From Candidatus Bathycorpusculum hydrogenotrophicum (GTDB lineage: Archaea; Thermoproteota; Bathyarchaeia; Bathyarchaeales; Bathycorpusculaceae), in contig WRCX01000016.1 in assembly GCA_009783705.1 (NCBI GenBank), positions 1-32,814 on the forward strand: a DNA stretch of 32,814 nt. Direction: 5' to 3'. This document shows, piece by piece, positions 1 to 10,217 of this stretch. How positions within the stretch are numbered: the first letter of the stretch is position 1; each line of letters opens with the position of its first letter. The notes beneath the pieces are model-generated. The model was not told the origin of the DNA. It saw only the letters and a list, made by a program, of their open reading frames with translations, and ran no database searches. The position numbers and the translations under genes were made by a program.

Positions 1-123
1 ACGCACATCAGAGTCCGTAGCTTCCTTAGCAATATCAGCCAACAAAGCAGGATCTTCTAATTTTTCAACCGCCTCTTCACGCACATCAGAGTCCGTAGCT
101 TCCTTAGCAATATCAGCCAACAA
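1..123. repeat. Tandem 78-bp coding repeat (1.6 units visible)
   Basis: Bases 1-45 and 79-123 are identical, with a period of 78 bp (26 codons). The repeat lies inside the HEAT-like gene on the minus strand and encodes LLADIAKEATDSDVR-type units. More diverged units continue to about 480. The exact identity suggests recent unequal recombination or gene conversion. Further copies may lie beyond the left edge. Confidence 0.9.
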
Positions 124-525
124 TTTCTGGTCGTCTAGCTTTTCAAGTACGGCTACGCATACATCAAATATGGCGTTTTTTGCAATATCGGCTAATAATT
201 TGGGATCTTCTAATTTGTCTACTGCAGCTACGCATACTGGGAGGTATTTGGCATTTATGGCAATATCTGCCAATAATTTAGGAACAGATACTTTTTCTGC
301 TGCGGCTACGCAGACAGGGGGATAATTTTTGCCGTTTATGGCAACATCAGCCAGTAAGGTTTGGTCATCCAACCGTTTAACTGCTTCCATGCATACATCA
401 AAGTATTCGTTGTATTTGGCAAAATCAGCTAACTTGATTAAGTTGGTTTCTTTTTCAACAGCTGCTAATGCTTTGCCTTTTTCGCTACAATCGGCAGGGT
501 TCCAATCTGGGTTGAAATGGCTCAT
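1..525 (-). CDS. HEAT-like/leucine-rich-variant repeat protein, partial
   Basis: The minus strand is open from an ATG at 525 to the window edge, giving 175 codons with no stop, so the C-terminal part is missing. After a short N-terminal segment (MSHFNPDWNPADCSEKGKA) the protein consists of units of about 24-26 residues of the form (A)VEKL-D-LLADIAK-A-VR or VC. Such units form paired helices in HEAT-like or leucine-rich-variant solenoids, which usually bind other proteins. The two units nearest the edge are identical over 45 nt with a 78-nt (26-aa) period, so the array has expanded recently and probably continues outside the window. A TATA box 26 nt upstream of the ATG points to a leaderless mRNA. 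The partner is unknown. Confidence is high that it is coding and moderate on the exact repeat class. Confidence 0.85.
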   Translation of the reverse strand, partial: MSHFNPDWNPADCSEKGKALAAVEKETNLIKLADFAKYNEYFDVCMEAVKRLDDQTLLADVAINGKNYPPVCVAAAEKVSVPKLLADIAINAKYLPVCVAAVDKLEDPKLLADIAKNAIFDVCVAVLEKLDDQKLLADIAKEATDSDVREEAVEKLEDPALLADIAKEATDSDVR

Positions 526-543
526 GGCAGGTATAGTGTAAGC

Positions 544-557
544 ATATAAATATAAAG
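544..557 (-). promoter_or_regulatory. TATA box for the HEAT-like repeat gene
   Basis: On the minus strand the sequence reads CTTTATATTTATAT. Its centre is about 26 nt before the A of the ATG at 525, which is the usual archaeal spacing from TATA box to transcription start. Transcription would therefore begin at or beside the start codon (leaderless). No Shine-Dalgarno motif precedes the ATG. Confidence 0.65.
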
Positions 558-790
558 CATTTCTAACGACTCTCTCAGGCTATATTTTAAAAAATAGATA
601 GAACCCACAGGACAGACAACCAGAAACAATGGAAAGGAGTGCCAACGAAGCGCTTCACATACAGAAACAAATTGCCGTTATGTATACTTTGAGTATAGCT
701 ATTTGGAACTATTAGAACAAAATCGGTCTTAGGTCAAAAAGTCAAGGGTCGAGTTGTAGACCAACTTAACATTACACCATTTTTAATGAT
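558..790. other. Intergenic region between two divergent genes
   Basis: This AT-rich stretch separates the minus-strand repeat gene from the DUF4177-like gene. It holds a second TATA-like run (TATATTTTAAAAA near 582-594) and a 28-codon ORF at 629-715 that I do not call. No RNA gene or mobile-element end was recognised. Confidence 0.5.
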
Positions 791-791
791 A

Positions 792-805
792 CTTTTATAT
801 TTTTT
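792..805 (+). promoter_or_regulatory. TATA box for the DUF4177-like gene at 824
   Basis: The sequence CTTTTATATTTTTT is centred about 26 nt upstream of the ATG at 824, so the transcript is probably leaderless. No Shine-Dalgarno motif is seen before the ATG. Confidence 0.65.
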
Positions 806-823
806 ATTACGGTAAAAGATACT

Positions 824-1012
824 ATGCGAAAATGGAAATGTATACACCTCGACACTAACGAGCTTGTTAAAATTTCAGAAACTGAACATGAAATGATTGG
901 GGTAGAAAAAACAATTGAGAAGTATGAACAACAAGGATGGATACTCTTCTCTTACAACATGTACCATAATTATACGCTTCATCGGTTACTTTTTTTTAAA
1001 GAAATAGTATAA
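824..1012 (+). CDS. Small DUF4177-like protein
   Basis: This 62-residue protein begins MRKWKCIHLDTNE and contains KTIEKYEQQGWILFSYN followed by a closing strand, HRLLFFKE. That order (an N-terminal KWxY/C strand, a helix, a QGW turn and a hydrophobic last strand) resembles DUF4177, a family of very small proteins of unknown role. A second protein of this type is encoded at 24551-24757. The start is supported by a TATA box 26 nt upstream. It appears to be monocistronic, with two small hairpins downstream. Family assignment is by pattern only. Confidence 0.6.
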   Translation: MRKWKCIHLDTNELVKISETEHEMIGVEKTIEKYEQQGWILFSYNMYHNYTLHRLLFFKEIV

Positions 1013-1057
1013 TAGTTTAAAATCCCTACCAGAGTTCCAGAGCCATCAAGTAAAGCG

Positions 1058-1092
1058 GGCTAGCAGAGTAGCCAAACTGTGATTTTTCACAG
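1058..1092 (+). terminator. Two adjacent small hairpins after the DUF4177-like gene
   Basis: GGCTA (1058-1062) pairs with TAGCC (1069-1073). Immediately afterwards CTGTGA (1077-1082) pairs perfectly with TCACAG (1087-1092) around a TTTT loop. They lie 45-80 nt after the stop at 1012. They may end or stabilise the transcript, but no long T-tract follows directly, so the terminator role is tentative. The rest of 1093-1281 is non-coding and becomes strongly G+T-rich from about 1140. Confidence 0.4.
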
Positions 1093-1281
1093 AAACTAAA
1101 ATCACCAAAAAAGAAGAAGCAGATGCTAAGTGTTTTGTTGTTCTGCTATGGTGGTGTTCTTGTAGTGTTTTTTGTTGATTGTGGTTGGGGTTTGTTTGGG
1201 TTGGGCATGTTTTGTTTTTGTGTGTTTTTTGTAAAGCTTATAGCTTAGAGTGTTGAGCCTGTGAGGTAGGCGGGTAATTGT

Positions 1282-1953
1282 ATGTTGGTTGCGGGGGTTG
1301 ATGAGGCGGGTCGGGGTTGTGTGATTGGCCCGTTGGTGGTTGCGGGGGTTGTTGTTTTGGAGGAGAATTTGCCGGGTTTGTTAGAGTTGGGGGTTGCTGA
1401 TTCTAAGATGCTCTCTGCTAAGAGGCGTGAGACGCTCTATCCGGAGATTCTTCGTTTGGTTAAGAGTCATCATGTCATAAAGGTGCCGCCTTATCTTATT
1501 GATCGTGCAGTGAATAGTACGCGGGTGCTCTATAAACTCAATCATCTTGAGGCTCACACTATGGCAAAGGTTATTCAAGAGTTGGGGCCGGATAAGGCGT
1601 TTGTTGATGCGGCTGATGTGGTGGCGCAACGTTTTGGGAATTATATAAGGGAGTTTTTGGTGATGGCTCAACAACCCATAATTGTTTCAGAGCATAAAGC
1701 TGATAGGAATTATGCTGTTGTGGCGGCGGCTTCAATTATTGCAAAGGTTGAGCGTGATTTGGAAATTCAGCGTTTGCAAGAAAAATATGGGGATTTTGGG
1801 AGTGGGTATTTGGGTGATGGACGGACGTTGGTGTTTTTGAGGCGCTTGCTTGCTGAGGGGCATGGTGTTTATCCGAGTTGTGTGCGCAAATCCTGGGAGC
1901 CGGCTCGTCGGGTACGTGCAGAGTATGGTTCATCTCAAAAGTTGTTGGGTTAA
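1282..1953 (+). CDS. rnhB: Ribonuclease HII
   Basis: This enzyme cuts the RNA strand of RNA-DNA hybrids and removes single ribonucleotides from DNA. The 223 residues match the short archaeal RNase HII. The first catalytic pair lies in GVDEAGRG (Asp7, Glu8). Asp109 follows in FVDA, and Asp141 lies in EHKADRNY, completing the D-E-D-D set. The family motifs ADSKMLSAKRRE and AAASIIAKVERD are also present. The ATG at 1282 is fixed by the conserved motif starting only four residues later. A TATA-like sequence at 1236-1243 (GCTTATAG) would give a short leader. The first half uses markedly G/T-ending codons. It probably works with the other DNA-repair genes encoded here only in the general sense of genome maintenance. 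Confidence 0.97.
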   Translation: MLVAGVDEAGRGCVIGPLVVAGVVVLEENLPGLLELGVADSKMLSAKRRETLYPEILRLVKSHHVIKVPPYLIDRAVNSTRVLYKLNHLEAHTMAKVIQELGPDKAFVDAADVVAQRFGNYIREFLVMAQQPIIVSEHKADRNYAVVAAASIIAKVERDLEIQRLQEKYGDFGSGYLGDGRTLVFLRRLLAEGHGVYPSCVRKSWEPARRVRAEYGSSQKLLG

Positions 1954-1994
1954 CTTTTTTGTAGTTATTGTGTTTTGTTGCATCTTTAACGATA

Positions 1995-2007
1995 CATTTT
2001 ATAAAGA
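1995..2007 (+). promoter_or_regulatory. TATA box for the TrmB-CBS regulator
   Basis: ACATTTTATAAAG is centred near 2001, about 26 nt before the TTG at 2026. This supports either leaderless initiation at that TTG or a short leader to the GTG at 2071. Confidence 0.55.
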
Positions 2008-2025
2008 ACTTCAACGTAGATTATT

Positions 2026-4538
<2,513 letters not shown>

Positions 4539-4543
4539 ATCTG

Positions 4544-5425
4544 ATGAAGGTTGAGCCGGAATGTGTTTCTTGCCTGCTTTCTAGGGCGCAAATTCAGGTT
4601 TATCAAGCCACCACCAACCCTGCTCTGCGCTTTCGATGCTTAGATGAAATTGTCAAATTACTCAACCGAGAGTTCAAACCGACCGCAAATGCGGCAGAAA
4701 TCAGCACTAAACGTGACCGTATCATCCGTAAACTCACCAGCTGCGAAGACCCCTACAAACTTGTAAAGAAGCGGGCTAATGAAAAAGCACTCAAAATGTT
4801 GCCCCGGGCCAAAAAATATGTCGAGTCAGGATATAATCAGCAGGAGCGCTTCAAAAAAGCTTGTTTATGTGCTATTGTGGGAAATATCATGGAATTTGAC
4901 ATACCCGGACATAAATTTACCCTTGAGAGTTTAGCAGGACAACTAAGAGAAGCATCCAAAGATTTAGTCATAGATGATATTGATAAGGCCTATGAGTTAA
5001 CAAAAAAAGCGCAGGAAGTTTTGTTTTTGGCAGATAATGCAGGTGAGATCGTGTTTGATACGTTACTTGTTGAGCAACTCAAAAACATGGGATTAAAAGT
5101 TATCTATGGAGTGAAGGGTTCACCTGTTATGAATGATGCCACCCTAGAAGACGCCGAAATCAGCAACATTGATAAATTGGCTGATGAGGTCATAACCACG
5201 GGTTGTGATGCGGTGGGGTTACAAAGATCTGAGGCCTCTGCCGAGTTTCTCAAAGTCTATGATAGTGCAGAATTGGTATTTGCCAAGGGCATGGGATATG
5301 CCGAAACCCTAACCGAGTACAAACTCACCAAACCCCATTTACTGCTGTTTCGTACTAAGTGTGTGCCTGTTGCAAACTATTTTTGTGTTCCAAGAGACAA
5401 AAACATTGCAAAGCTGATGATGTAA
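4544..5425 (+). CDS. DUF89 (ARMT1-like) protein, putative metal-dependent damage-control phosphatase
   Basis: The protein of about 293 residues begins MKVEPECVSCLLSRAQIQ, the usual archaeal DUF89 N-terminus with a CxxC motif. It contains the core motif EVLFLADNAGEIVFDTLL, whose Asp and Asn are expected metal ligands, then KGSPVMNDATLEDAE. DUF89 enzymes are known or proposed to dephosphorylate damaged or excess sugar phosphates and related metabolites. Lying between triosephosphate isomerase and a glycogen debranching enzyme, a role in sugar-phosphate clean-up is a reasonable inference. An earlier GTG at 4535 would overlap the tpiA stop in GTGA; the ATG at 4544 matches the family start better. 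The stop shares one base with the next ATG (TAATG). Confidence 0.88.
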   Translation: MKVEPECVSCLLSRAQIQVYQATTNPALRFRCLDEIVKLLNREFKPTANAAEISTKRDRIIRKLTSCEDPYKLVKKRANEKALKMLPRAKKYVESGYNQQERFKKACLCAIVGNIMEFDIPGHKFTLESLAGQLREASKDLVIDDIDKAYELTKKAQEVLFLADNAGEIVFDTLLVEQLKNMGLKVIYGVKGSPVMNDATLEDAEISNIDKLADEVITTGCDAVGLQRSEASAEFLKVYDSAELVFAKGMGYAETLTEYKLTKPHLLLFRTKCVPVANYFCVPRDKNIAKLMM

Positions 5426-7515
5426 TGAAGTTACCAGCCATAACTTTTCAAAAAGACCGTCTTGCAGGATTTGAGGAAGTTATTGAAAAAGAATGGCTCA
5501 TAACCAACGGATTAGGTAGCTACGCTGCCACAACAGTACCAGGGATTAACACCCGCAAATACCACGGCCTACTAGTGGCAGCACTCAATCCACCCGGAGA
5601 CCGCACAATATGTCTTGCCAAACTCGATGAAGACATACTACTCACAGCCAACAACAATAACAATAACAATACCACCTATAGGCTGGGTTCCAATCAATTT
5701 CATGATCTGATTTTTCCTGACGGTTACAAATACATTAAACAGTTCACGCTCAATCCCTATCCTAGTTACCTCTATGGGGTAGGCGCTGTTGAAGTTGTGA
5801 AGACGATTTTTTTGCCTCAGCTCAAAAATGCTGTTGCCATAACCTATAATATAAAAAATCAGGGTGATACGGCGCTAAAGATGCGGCTCTACCCGCTACT
5901 GAGCTGTCGTTATTATCATAATGTTGTTGATCGGTTTCGGGTGCCTCTAAATTTTAGTCAAGAGAGCTGTAGTGATAAAGAGTTTCTGGTTAGTTTTATG
6001 CGTCCGGAGGCAACTGTTGGGTGTCGTATAACTGAGGGTGTTTTTGTTGAGGGGCTTAATTGGGTTGAGCGTCTGTATTATCGTGATGAGGCGCTTCGGG
6101 GTGAGGCGGATTTGGATGATCTTTTTCAGCCGGGTTATTTTGAGTTGCAAGTGCCTGCTAAGGCTGAGAAAGAGTTTGCAGTCACATGTGCCGCCAGCCA
6201 GAAAGAAAAAACTGCAGTGGAAACATTAGACGCTATTGGTGCCACCTATCAAGAAATAAAGCATAGCTTTACGGTGGAATTAAATAACAAGGCGGCTCTG
6301 CTTGCAGATTTCTATCGGATACATCCCGAGGTGGTGCAGAGTGAGTGGTTAAATATGATGTTGCTTGCCGCTGACGCATTTATTGTTCAAAACCACGCTG
6401 GACAAAAATCTGTTATTGCGGGTTATTATTGGTTTGAGCCGTGGGGTCGAGACAGCTTTATCTCTTTAGCGGGATTGATGCTGATTACGGGCCGGTTTGC
6501 TGAGGCCAAAGATACTCTGTGGAATTTTATGCGTTACTTTAAAGATGGGTTGATTCCCAACTTTGTTGCGGATAAAACAGGAGTCCCCATCTACAACACC
6601 GTTGATGGTACACTTTGGTATGTTAATGCGGTGCATCAGTACCTCAAATATACCCAAGACTACAACTTTGTTAAAACGGAATTGTGGGAGAATCTCAAGG
6701 GGGTAGTTGTGCATCATCAAAAGGGTACTCTCTTTGGAATTCAACTCGATAAAGATGGATTGCTTATGCATGGTCCGCGTCTTACTTGGATGGATGCAGT
6801 AGTAGAGGGCGATATGATTACGCCGCGGGCAGGCAAGGCAGTGGAAATTCAGGCGCTGTGGTATAATACACTCAAAATCATGGAACATCTAGCCGAAAAA
6901 TTTGAAGAACCAGCCTTAGCCAAACAATATGCAAACATGTCGGAGCATACCAAGAGGAGTTTTAATGAGAAATACTGGAATGCTAAACAGGGGTGTCTCT
7001 ATGATGTGCTTGAATCAAACGGTGTTGATGATGCCTCCATACGGCCCAATCAGATTTTTGCTGTTTCTCTTGATTATTCGATGTTAAATAAAGAAACCAG
7101 CCATCGAATCGTCGATGTAGTTAACAAAGAACACGTAACACCTCATGGACTGCGCACCCTATCAGTTGAGGACCCTAAGTTTTTAGATAAATGCGCAGGT
7201 GATCGGCGCAGTCGAGATTCCGCCTATCACAATGGCACCATTTGGCCCTGGCTATTGGGTCCATACATAACAGCCTATCTCAAAGTCAACAACTACTCCA
7301 GCCAAGCACGAAAACAAACCCTAGATACGCTCATCACACCACTATTCACAGAGGACATCTATCAAAATAGTCTAGGAACCATAAATGAAATCTATGACTG
7401 CAAACCTCCAAACACACCCAGAGGTTGCATCGCGCAAGCATGGAGCATAGCCGAACCCCTAAGAGCATACATAGAAGACATACTCCAAATCAAACCAACC
7501 AACCAACAACAATAA
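5425..7515 (+). CDS. Archaeal-type glycogen debranching enzyme (amylo-alpha-1,6-glucosidase, GH133-like)
   Basis: This 696-residue enzyme hydrolyses alpha-1,6 branch points of glycogen-like polymers. The N-terminal GDE domain shows LITNGLGSYAATTVPG and NTRKYHGLLVAA. The C-terminal (alpha/alpha)6-barrel domain begins near residue 310 and shows YYWFEPWGRDSFISLAGL, GVPIYNTVDGTLWYVNAV, RLTWMDAVVEGDMITPR and HNGTIWPWLLGP, with the acidic residues typical of the family. The frame is open from 5359, but the ATG at 5425 coincides with the end of the DUF89 stop and gives the normal N-terminus, so the two are translationally coupled. A short run of Asn codons (about 5650-5670) interrupts the N-terminal domain and looks like a slippage-prone insertion. 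It is probably in one operon with tpiA. Confidence 0.95.
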   Translation: MKLPAITFQKDRLAGFEEVIEKEWLITNGLGSYAATTVPGINTRKYHGLLVAALNPPGDRTICLAKLDEDILLTANNNNNNNTTYRLGSNQFHDLIFPDGYKYIKQFTLNPYPSYLYGVGAVEVVKTIFLPQLKNAVAITYNIKNQGDTALKMRLYPLLSCRYYHNVVDRFRVPLNFSQESCSDKEFLVSFMRPEATVGCRITEGVFVEGLNWVERLYYRDEALRGEADLDDLFQPGYFELQVPAKAEKEFAVTCAASQKEKTAVETLDAIGATYQEIKHSFTVELNNKAALLADFYRIHPEVVQSEWLNMMLLAADAFIVQNHAGQKSVIAGYYWFEPWGRDSFISLAGLMLITGRFAEAKDTLWNFMRYFKDGLIPNFVADKTGVPIYNTVDGTLWYVNAVHQYLKYTQDYNFVKTELWENLKGVVVHHQKGTLFGIQLDKDGLLMHGPRLTWMDAVVEGDMITPRAGKAVEIQALWYNTLKIMEHLAEKFEEPALAKQYANMSEHTKRSFNEKYWNAKQGCLYDVLESNGVDDASIRPNQIFAVSLDYSMLNKETSHRIVDVVNKEHVTPHGLRTLSVEDPKFLDKCAGDRRSRDSAYHNGTIWPWLLGPYITAYLKVNNYSSQARKQTLDTLITPLFTEDIYQNSLGTINEIYDCKPPNTPRGCIAQAWSIAEPLRAYIEDILQIKPTNQQQ

Positions 7516-7672
7516 CAACAAAATAACCCCACCAAGCAAACCTCAAACAGCTAAAACTAACAGGAAGCCGAGGAGTTTTTGAAGTTAGAGGAAACGCAGA
7601 AATCGCAGTTTGGTGTGCAGTAATTTGCAAAACTTTAAATGGCTACATTAGAATAGCACAAGGGGTTATCAA
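7516..7672 (+). promoter_or_regulatory. Intergenic region with promoter of the surface protein
   Basis: ACTTTAAAT near 7631-7639 is a TATA candidate about 38 nt upstream of the ATG at 7673. AGGGG at 7660-7664 is a weak Shine-Dalgarno motif eight bases before that ATG. The first part, just after the debranching gene, is A+C-rich. No gene or RNA was recognised. Confidence 0.4.
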
Positions 7673-8704
7673 ATGGTATCCTCTATGTCTAAGGTTAAAC
7701 TGTCAGGTTTACTTGTTGTAATGGTTCTTTTGGCATCACTTTGTTTGTTTTGGGGTTCCTCGGCAACGCCTGAAATAAACACCACTACCACCATGACAAC
7801 AAAACAAACCGATATCACAACAACAGCATCTATGTTGTCGATTAGTCCTCTCCAGGCTGAAACAGATGCAACGCCGACTCCAACCCCAACTCCCACGCCT
7901 ACGCCATCGCCTACTCCTGAGCCAACCGTAACCCCGACCCCGCCGCCTAGACCCGAACCTACTACTAAACCGAATTTAGAGCTCACATCCAAAAGTGCCT
8001 CTGCATCTAATCTAAGAGTTGAGGTGAGCGGTAGATTAAGCTACAATAATAGCGCCATCCCCAGTGCCAAAGTGTTCCTTAAAAGTAGCATCGATAATGG
8101 AAACACTTGGGAAGATTTCGCATTAGAACAAACCCGAGCCGATGGCAGTTTTAATATGATTTGGATCCCCAAAACCACAGGCAACTATTTACTTTGCGCC
8201 TACTGGGAAGGAAACAACACCCTGCGATGGATGAACACCACCCAAAGCCTCGCACTAACAACCGATTCCTCAGGCAAAGTCTCCTCAGCATCCTCAAACG
8301 CAACCATAACAGACCTAAAATATGATTCCGCAACCCAAACACTAAGTTTTAACACAAACACAACCCAAACCTCCACACCCATTACCATCACCATACCCAA
8401 AACACTTATCGACGATACCCAAACACTCCAAATAAAAATAGACGGAAAAACCACCACAACCTTTACCAGCAAAGCCCAAGATGACCTCTGGATCATAACC
8501 TGCCAAGCCGATCAAGGCAAACAAAGCATCACCATAAAAATACCCCAGCAATCAATTATGAGTCCAAACACAACACCTTGGCTATACATAGCCATAGTCA
8601 TCATAGCCCTAATCATTATTGTAGCCATAGTTACAACCATCCGCCGCAGACGCAAAACTGCCGCAACCGTAGCCGCCATCCTAAAAGAAACCCGCCAAAC
8701 ATAA
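7673..8704 (+). CDS. Secreted, C-terminally membrane-anchored surface protein with Pro/Thr linker
   Basis: The 343-residue protein begins with a signal-like segment (KVKLSGLLVVMVLLASLCLFW). A Thr-rich stretch and a Pro/Thr repeat linker follow (about residues 62-100). Next come an Ig-like beta-sandwich (about 104-180, with FLKSSIDNGNTWEDF and TTGNYLLCAYWEGNN, as in proteins that vary surface presentation) and a second beta-rich region with many N-glycosylation sequons. Near the end, WLYIAIVIIALIIIVAIVTTI is a transmembrane helix followed by Arg/Lys, so the bulk should face outside. The repeat reading PTPTPT on this strand also opens a frame on the other strand, which I regard as a shadow. The start is ATG 7673 or 7685. 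Function is unknown; a cell-envelope role is likely. The 3' two-thirds use mainly A/C-ending codons. Confidence 0.82.
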   Translation: MVSSMSKVKLSGLLVVMVLLASLCLFWGSSATPEINTTTTMTTKQTDITTTASMLSISPLQAETDATPTPTPTPTPTPSPTPEPTVTPTPPPRPEPTTKPNLELTSKSASASNLRVEVSGRLSYNNSAIPSAKVFLKSSIDNGNTWEDFALEQTRADGSFNMIWIPKTTGNYLLCAYWEGNNTLRWMNTTQSLALTTDSSGKVSSASSNATITDLKYDSATQTLSFNTNTTQTSTPITITIPKTLIDDTQTLQIKIDGKTTTTFTSKAQDDLWIITCQADQGKQSITIKIPQQSIMSPNTTPWLYIAIVIIALIIIVAIVTTIRRRRKTAATVAAILKETRQT

Positions 8705-8761
8705 AACCACAACCACAACAATAGATCAATCATTATTCTTTTTTTATCCTTTAGGCACTAC

Positions 8762-8771
8762 CTATAAGATA
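8762..8771 (+). promoter_or_regulatory. TATA box and Shine-Dalgarno for the ERCC4 nuclease
   Basis: CTATAAGATA is a TATA candidate that would start a transcript near 8793. AGGTGA at 8798-8803 is a Shine-Dalgarno motif five bases before the ATG at 8809, so this gene has a short leader. Confidence 0.5.
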
Positions 8772-8808
8772 GATTGTTGCTACCCATGTGTAGCCATAGG
8801 TGAGAGGC

Positions 8809-9552
8809 ATGTCTAAAGAGCAAACCCTGCTTCCATTCGTTAAAGAAAAAAACAAAGACGGCGAACCTACAATCATAATGGATAGCCGCGAAGCGTCCAG
8901 TGCCAAAAAAATCGCCACTGGCTTAATTGAGAAAGGCGCCCAAGTCAAAACCGAGATGCTAGAAAAAGGCGACTATATTCTAAGTGATCAATGTGCAGTG
9001 GAACGCAAAACCGTCAGCGACTTTGTCTACACCCTCACCCGACGCTTCCTCTTTGAACAACTCTACCGCCTAAGAGACGTCTACCCAAAATCCTTCATCA
9101 TCCTAGAAGGCTATATGCCCATCATCTACAAATACAGCAACATCCAACCCCAAGCTATCTGGGGAGCCATGTTCAACCTCGCCAAAAACGGCATCGCCAT
9201 AGTCAACACCGCAAGCCAAAAAGAAACCATAGACTTTCTCTACACCGCCGCACGCCAAGAACAAATCATAGAAAAACGCAACGCCATAGTCCACGCATTC
9301 AAAAAATGCGACACCCTCTCAGACGCACAAATATACTTCATCGCCAGCCTACCCAGCATCGGACGAGAAAAAGCCACCGCCCTCCTAGAAGCATACCAAA
9401 CCCCAATAAACGCACTCATAAACATAGACGACTGGGAAAAAACCGTACACGGACTAGGCCCAACCATAACAAACCGCGTCAAAGACCTACTAAACACACC
9501 CCACCAAAACAAAAAAGAAACCGAAGAAGGCCAAAACCCACAAACACCCTAA
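8809..9552 (+). CDS. XPF/ERCC4-type structure-specific endonuclease with helix-hairpin-helix region
   Basis: XPF-family nucleases cut branched DNA next to single-strand/double-strand junctions in repair and fork processing. The protein (247 aa) carries the nuclease signature: IIMDSREASS, then GDYILSDQCAVERKTVSDF, the family GDx(n)ERKx(3)D pattern with the metal-binding Asp and Glu. The C-terminal part (about 165-235) contains ASLPSIGREKATALLEAY and HGLGPTITNRVKDLL, two helix-hairpin-helix motifs for DNA binding. There is no N-terminal helicase domain, so this is the short crenarchaeal/thaumarchaeal-like XPF and not Hef. The N-terminal segment EQTLLPFV resembles a PCNA-interaction (PIP) motif, although those usually sit at the C-terminus. 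The start at 8809 is chosen over GTG 8800 because of the Shine-Dalgarno motif. Confidence 0.93.
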   Translation: MSKEQTLLPFVKEKNKDGEPTIIMDSREASSAKKIATGLIEKGAQVKTEMLEKGDYILSDQCAVERKTVSDFVYTLTRRFLFEQLYRLRDVYPKSFIILEGYMPIIYKYSNIQPQAIWGAMFNLAKNGIAIVNTASQKETIDFLYTAARQEQIIEKRNAIVHAFKKCDTLSDAQIYFIASLPSIGREKATALLEAYQTPINALINIDDWEKTVHGLGPTITNRVKDLLNTPHQNKKETEEGQNPQTP

Positions 9553-9609
9553 ACCGAAGCATTTTTCAGAAAATTGAGGCAACCTCGGCCTAGCAAGAGG
9601 ATCCCTAAA

Positions 9610-9618
9610 CCTTTAAAG
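9610..9618 (+). promoter_or_regulatory. TATA-like box for the cytochrome b5-like gene
   Basis: CCTTTAAAG lies about 30 nt before the GTG at 9645. This would place the transcription start within a few bases of the start codon. No Shine-Dalgarno motif is present. Confidence 0.4.
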
Positions 9619-9644
9619 CCACTCGCATTCAATATTTATTACAG

Positions 9645-9890
9645 GTGTATTTTTTGTCACAAAAAAAAGTAACCCGTCAAGAACTTGAAGCTAACAACGG
9701 CAAAGACGGTAAACCCGCCTGGATAGCCTATCAAGGCAAAGTCTATGATGTATCTGAGAGCAGTTTCTGGAGTGACGGCGAACATATGGGCATGCACAAT
9801 GCCGGCAAAGACTTAACAGAAGACCTCGACATGACACCCCACCAAGACGAAAACTTTAACAAACTCAAACTCATCGGCGAATTAAGCTAA
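9645..9890 (+). CDS. Small cytochrome b5-like heme/steroid-binding domain protein
   Basis: The 81-residue protein has the compact prokaryotic cytochrome b5 fold. It reads VTRQELEANNGKDGKPAWIA, then YQGKVYDVSESSFW, then GEHMGMHNAGKDLTEDL and TPHQDENF. The His residues in the HMGMHNAGKDLT segment and in TPH are the expected heme ligands or pocket residues of this subfamily. No membrane segment or extra domain is present, so it may be a soluble electron carrier or ligand-binding protein in the cytoplasm. The GTG at 9645 is taken as start; TTG 9654 is also possible. Its neighbours do not reveal a redox partner. Confidence 0.85.
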   Translation: MYFLSQKKVTRQELEANNGKDGKPAWIAYQGKVYDVSESSFWSDGEHMGMHNAGKDLTEDLDMTPHQDENFNKLKLIGELS

Positions 9891-10190
9891 CTATTAACCA
9901 ACTAAAACAGACAACAACAAACACTATCGACGCTACGCAACTCATCCAAACATTTTTTATTTTTCCAACCGCTAAAGCCTCATTGGACAATATTGAAAAC
10001 AGAAATGTTCTCGCCATACGGTATGTTGATAAGTAAAAAGGTTTGCAATGAACTAGTGTGATGACTTTGATCACGCTGAGACACTTATGGATAGTTGATC
10101 TATAACAAATTAGTCAACAACGAATTGGTAAACAATGAAGAGGTACAGCGTGATACTGTGACTAATGAATATTTGCGAGTTTGATCTGGT
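9891..10190 (+). other. Intergenic region with hairpin and possible remnant of a YL-repeat gene
   Basis: GTGAT (10058-10062) pairs with ATCAC (10070-10074) around a 7-nt loop and may mark the end of the cytochrome b5-like transcript. From 10095 to about 10180 one frame reads LIYNKLVNNELVNNEEV and then TNEYLRV before a stop. This resembles the repeat style of the next protein and may be a decayed part of it. ATTAGTC (10109-10115) and GACTAAT (10160-10166) form a loose inverted repeat. Confidence 0.3.
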
Positions 10191-10199
10191 TATTAAATG
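10191..10199 (+). promoter_or_regulatory. TATA-like box for the YL-repeat gene
   Basis: TATTAAATG is centred about 23 nt before the ATG at 10218, close to leaderless spacing. It favours 10218 over the internal ATG at 10248. Confidence 0.4.
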
Positions 10200-10217
10200 T
10201 GATGACATTGTTAGTCT

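Noticed and set aside
1-123. Direct repeats at the left edge that could suggest a CRISPR array
   Set aside because: The repeats are contiguous without spacers, in frame at 26 codons, and encode a HEAT-like protein.
629-715. 28-codon ORF on the plus strand
   Set aside because: Very short, no Shine-Dalgarno, poorly placed TATA box and no recognisable pattern.
1013-1281. tRNA or small structured RNA in the hairpin region
   Set aside because: The two hairpins are short and do not build a cloverleaf or a known RNA fold.
7669-7992. Gly/Val-rich ORF on the minus strand
   Set aside because: It is the complement of the Pro/Thr repeat region of the surface protein, which has a signal peptide and domains in the plus frame.
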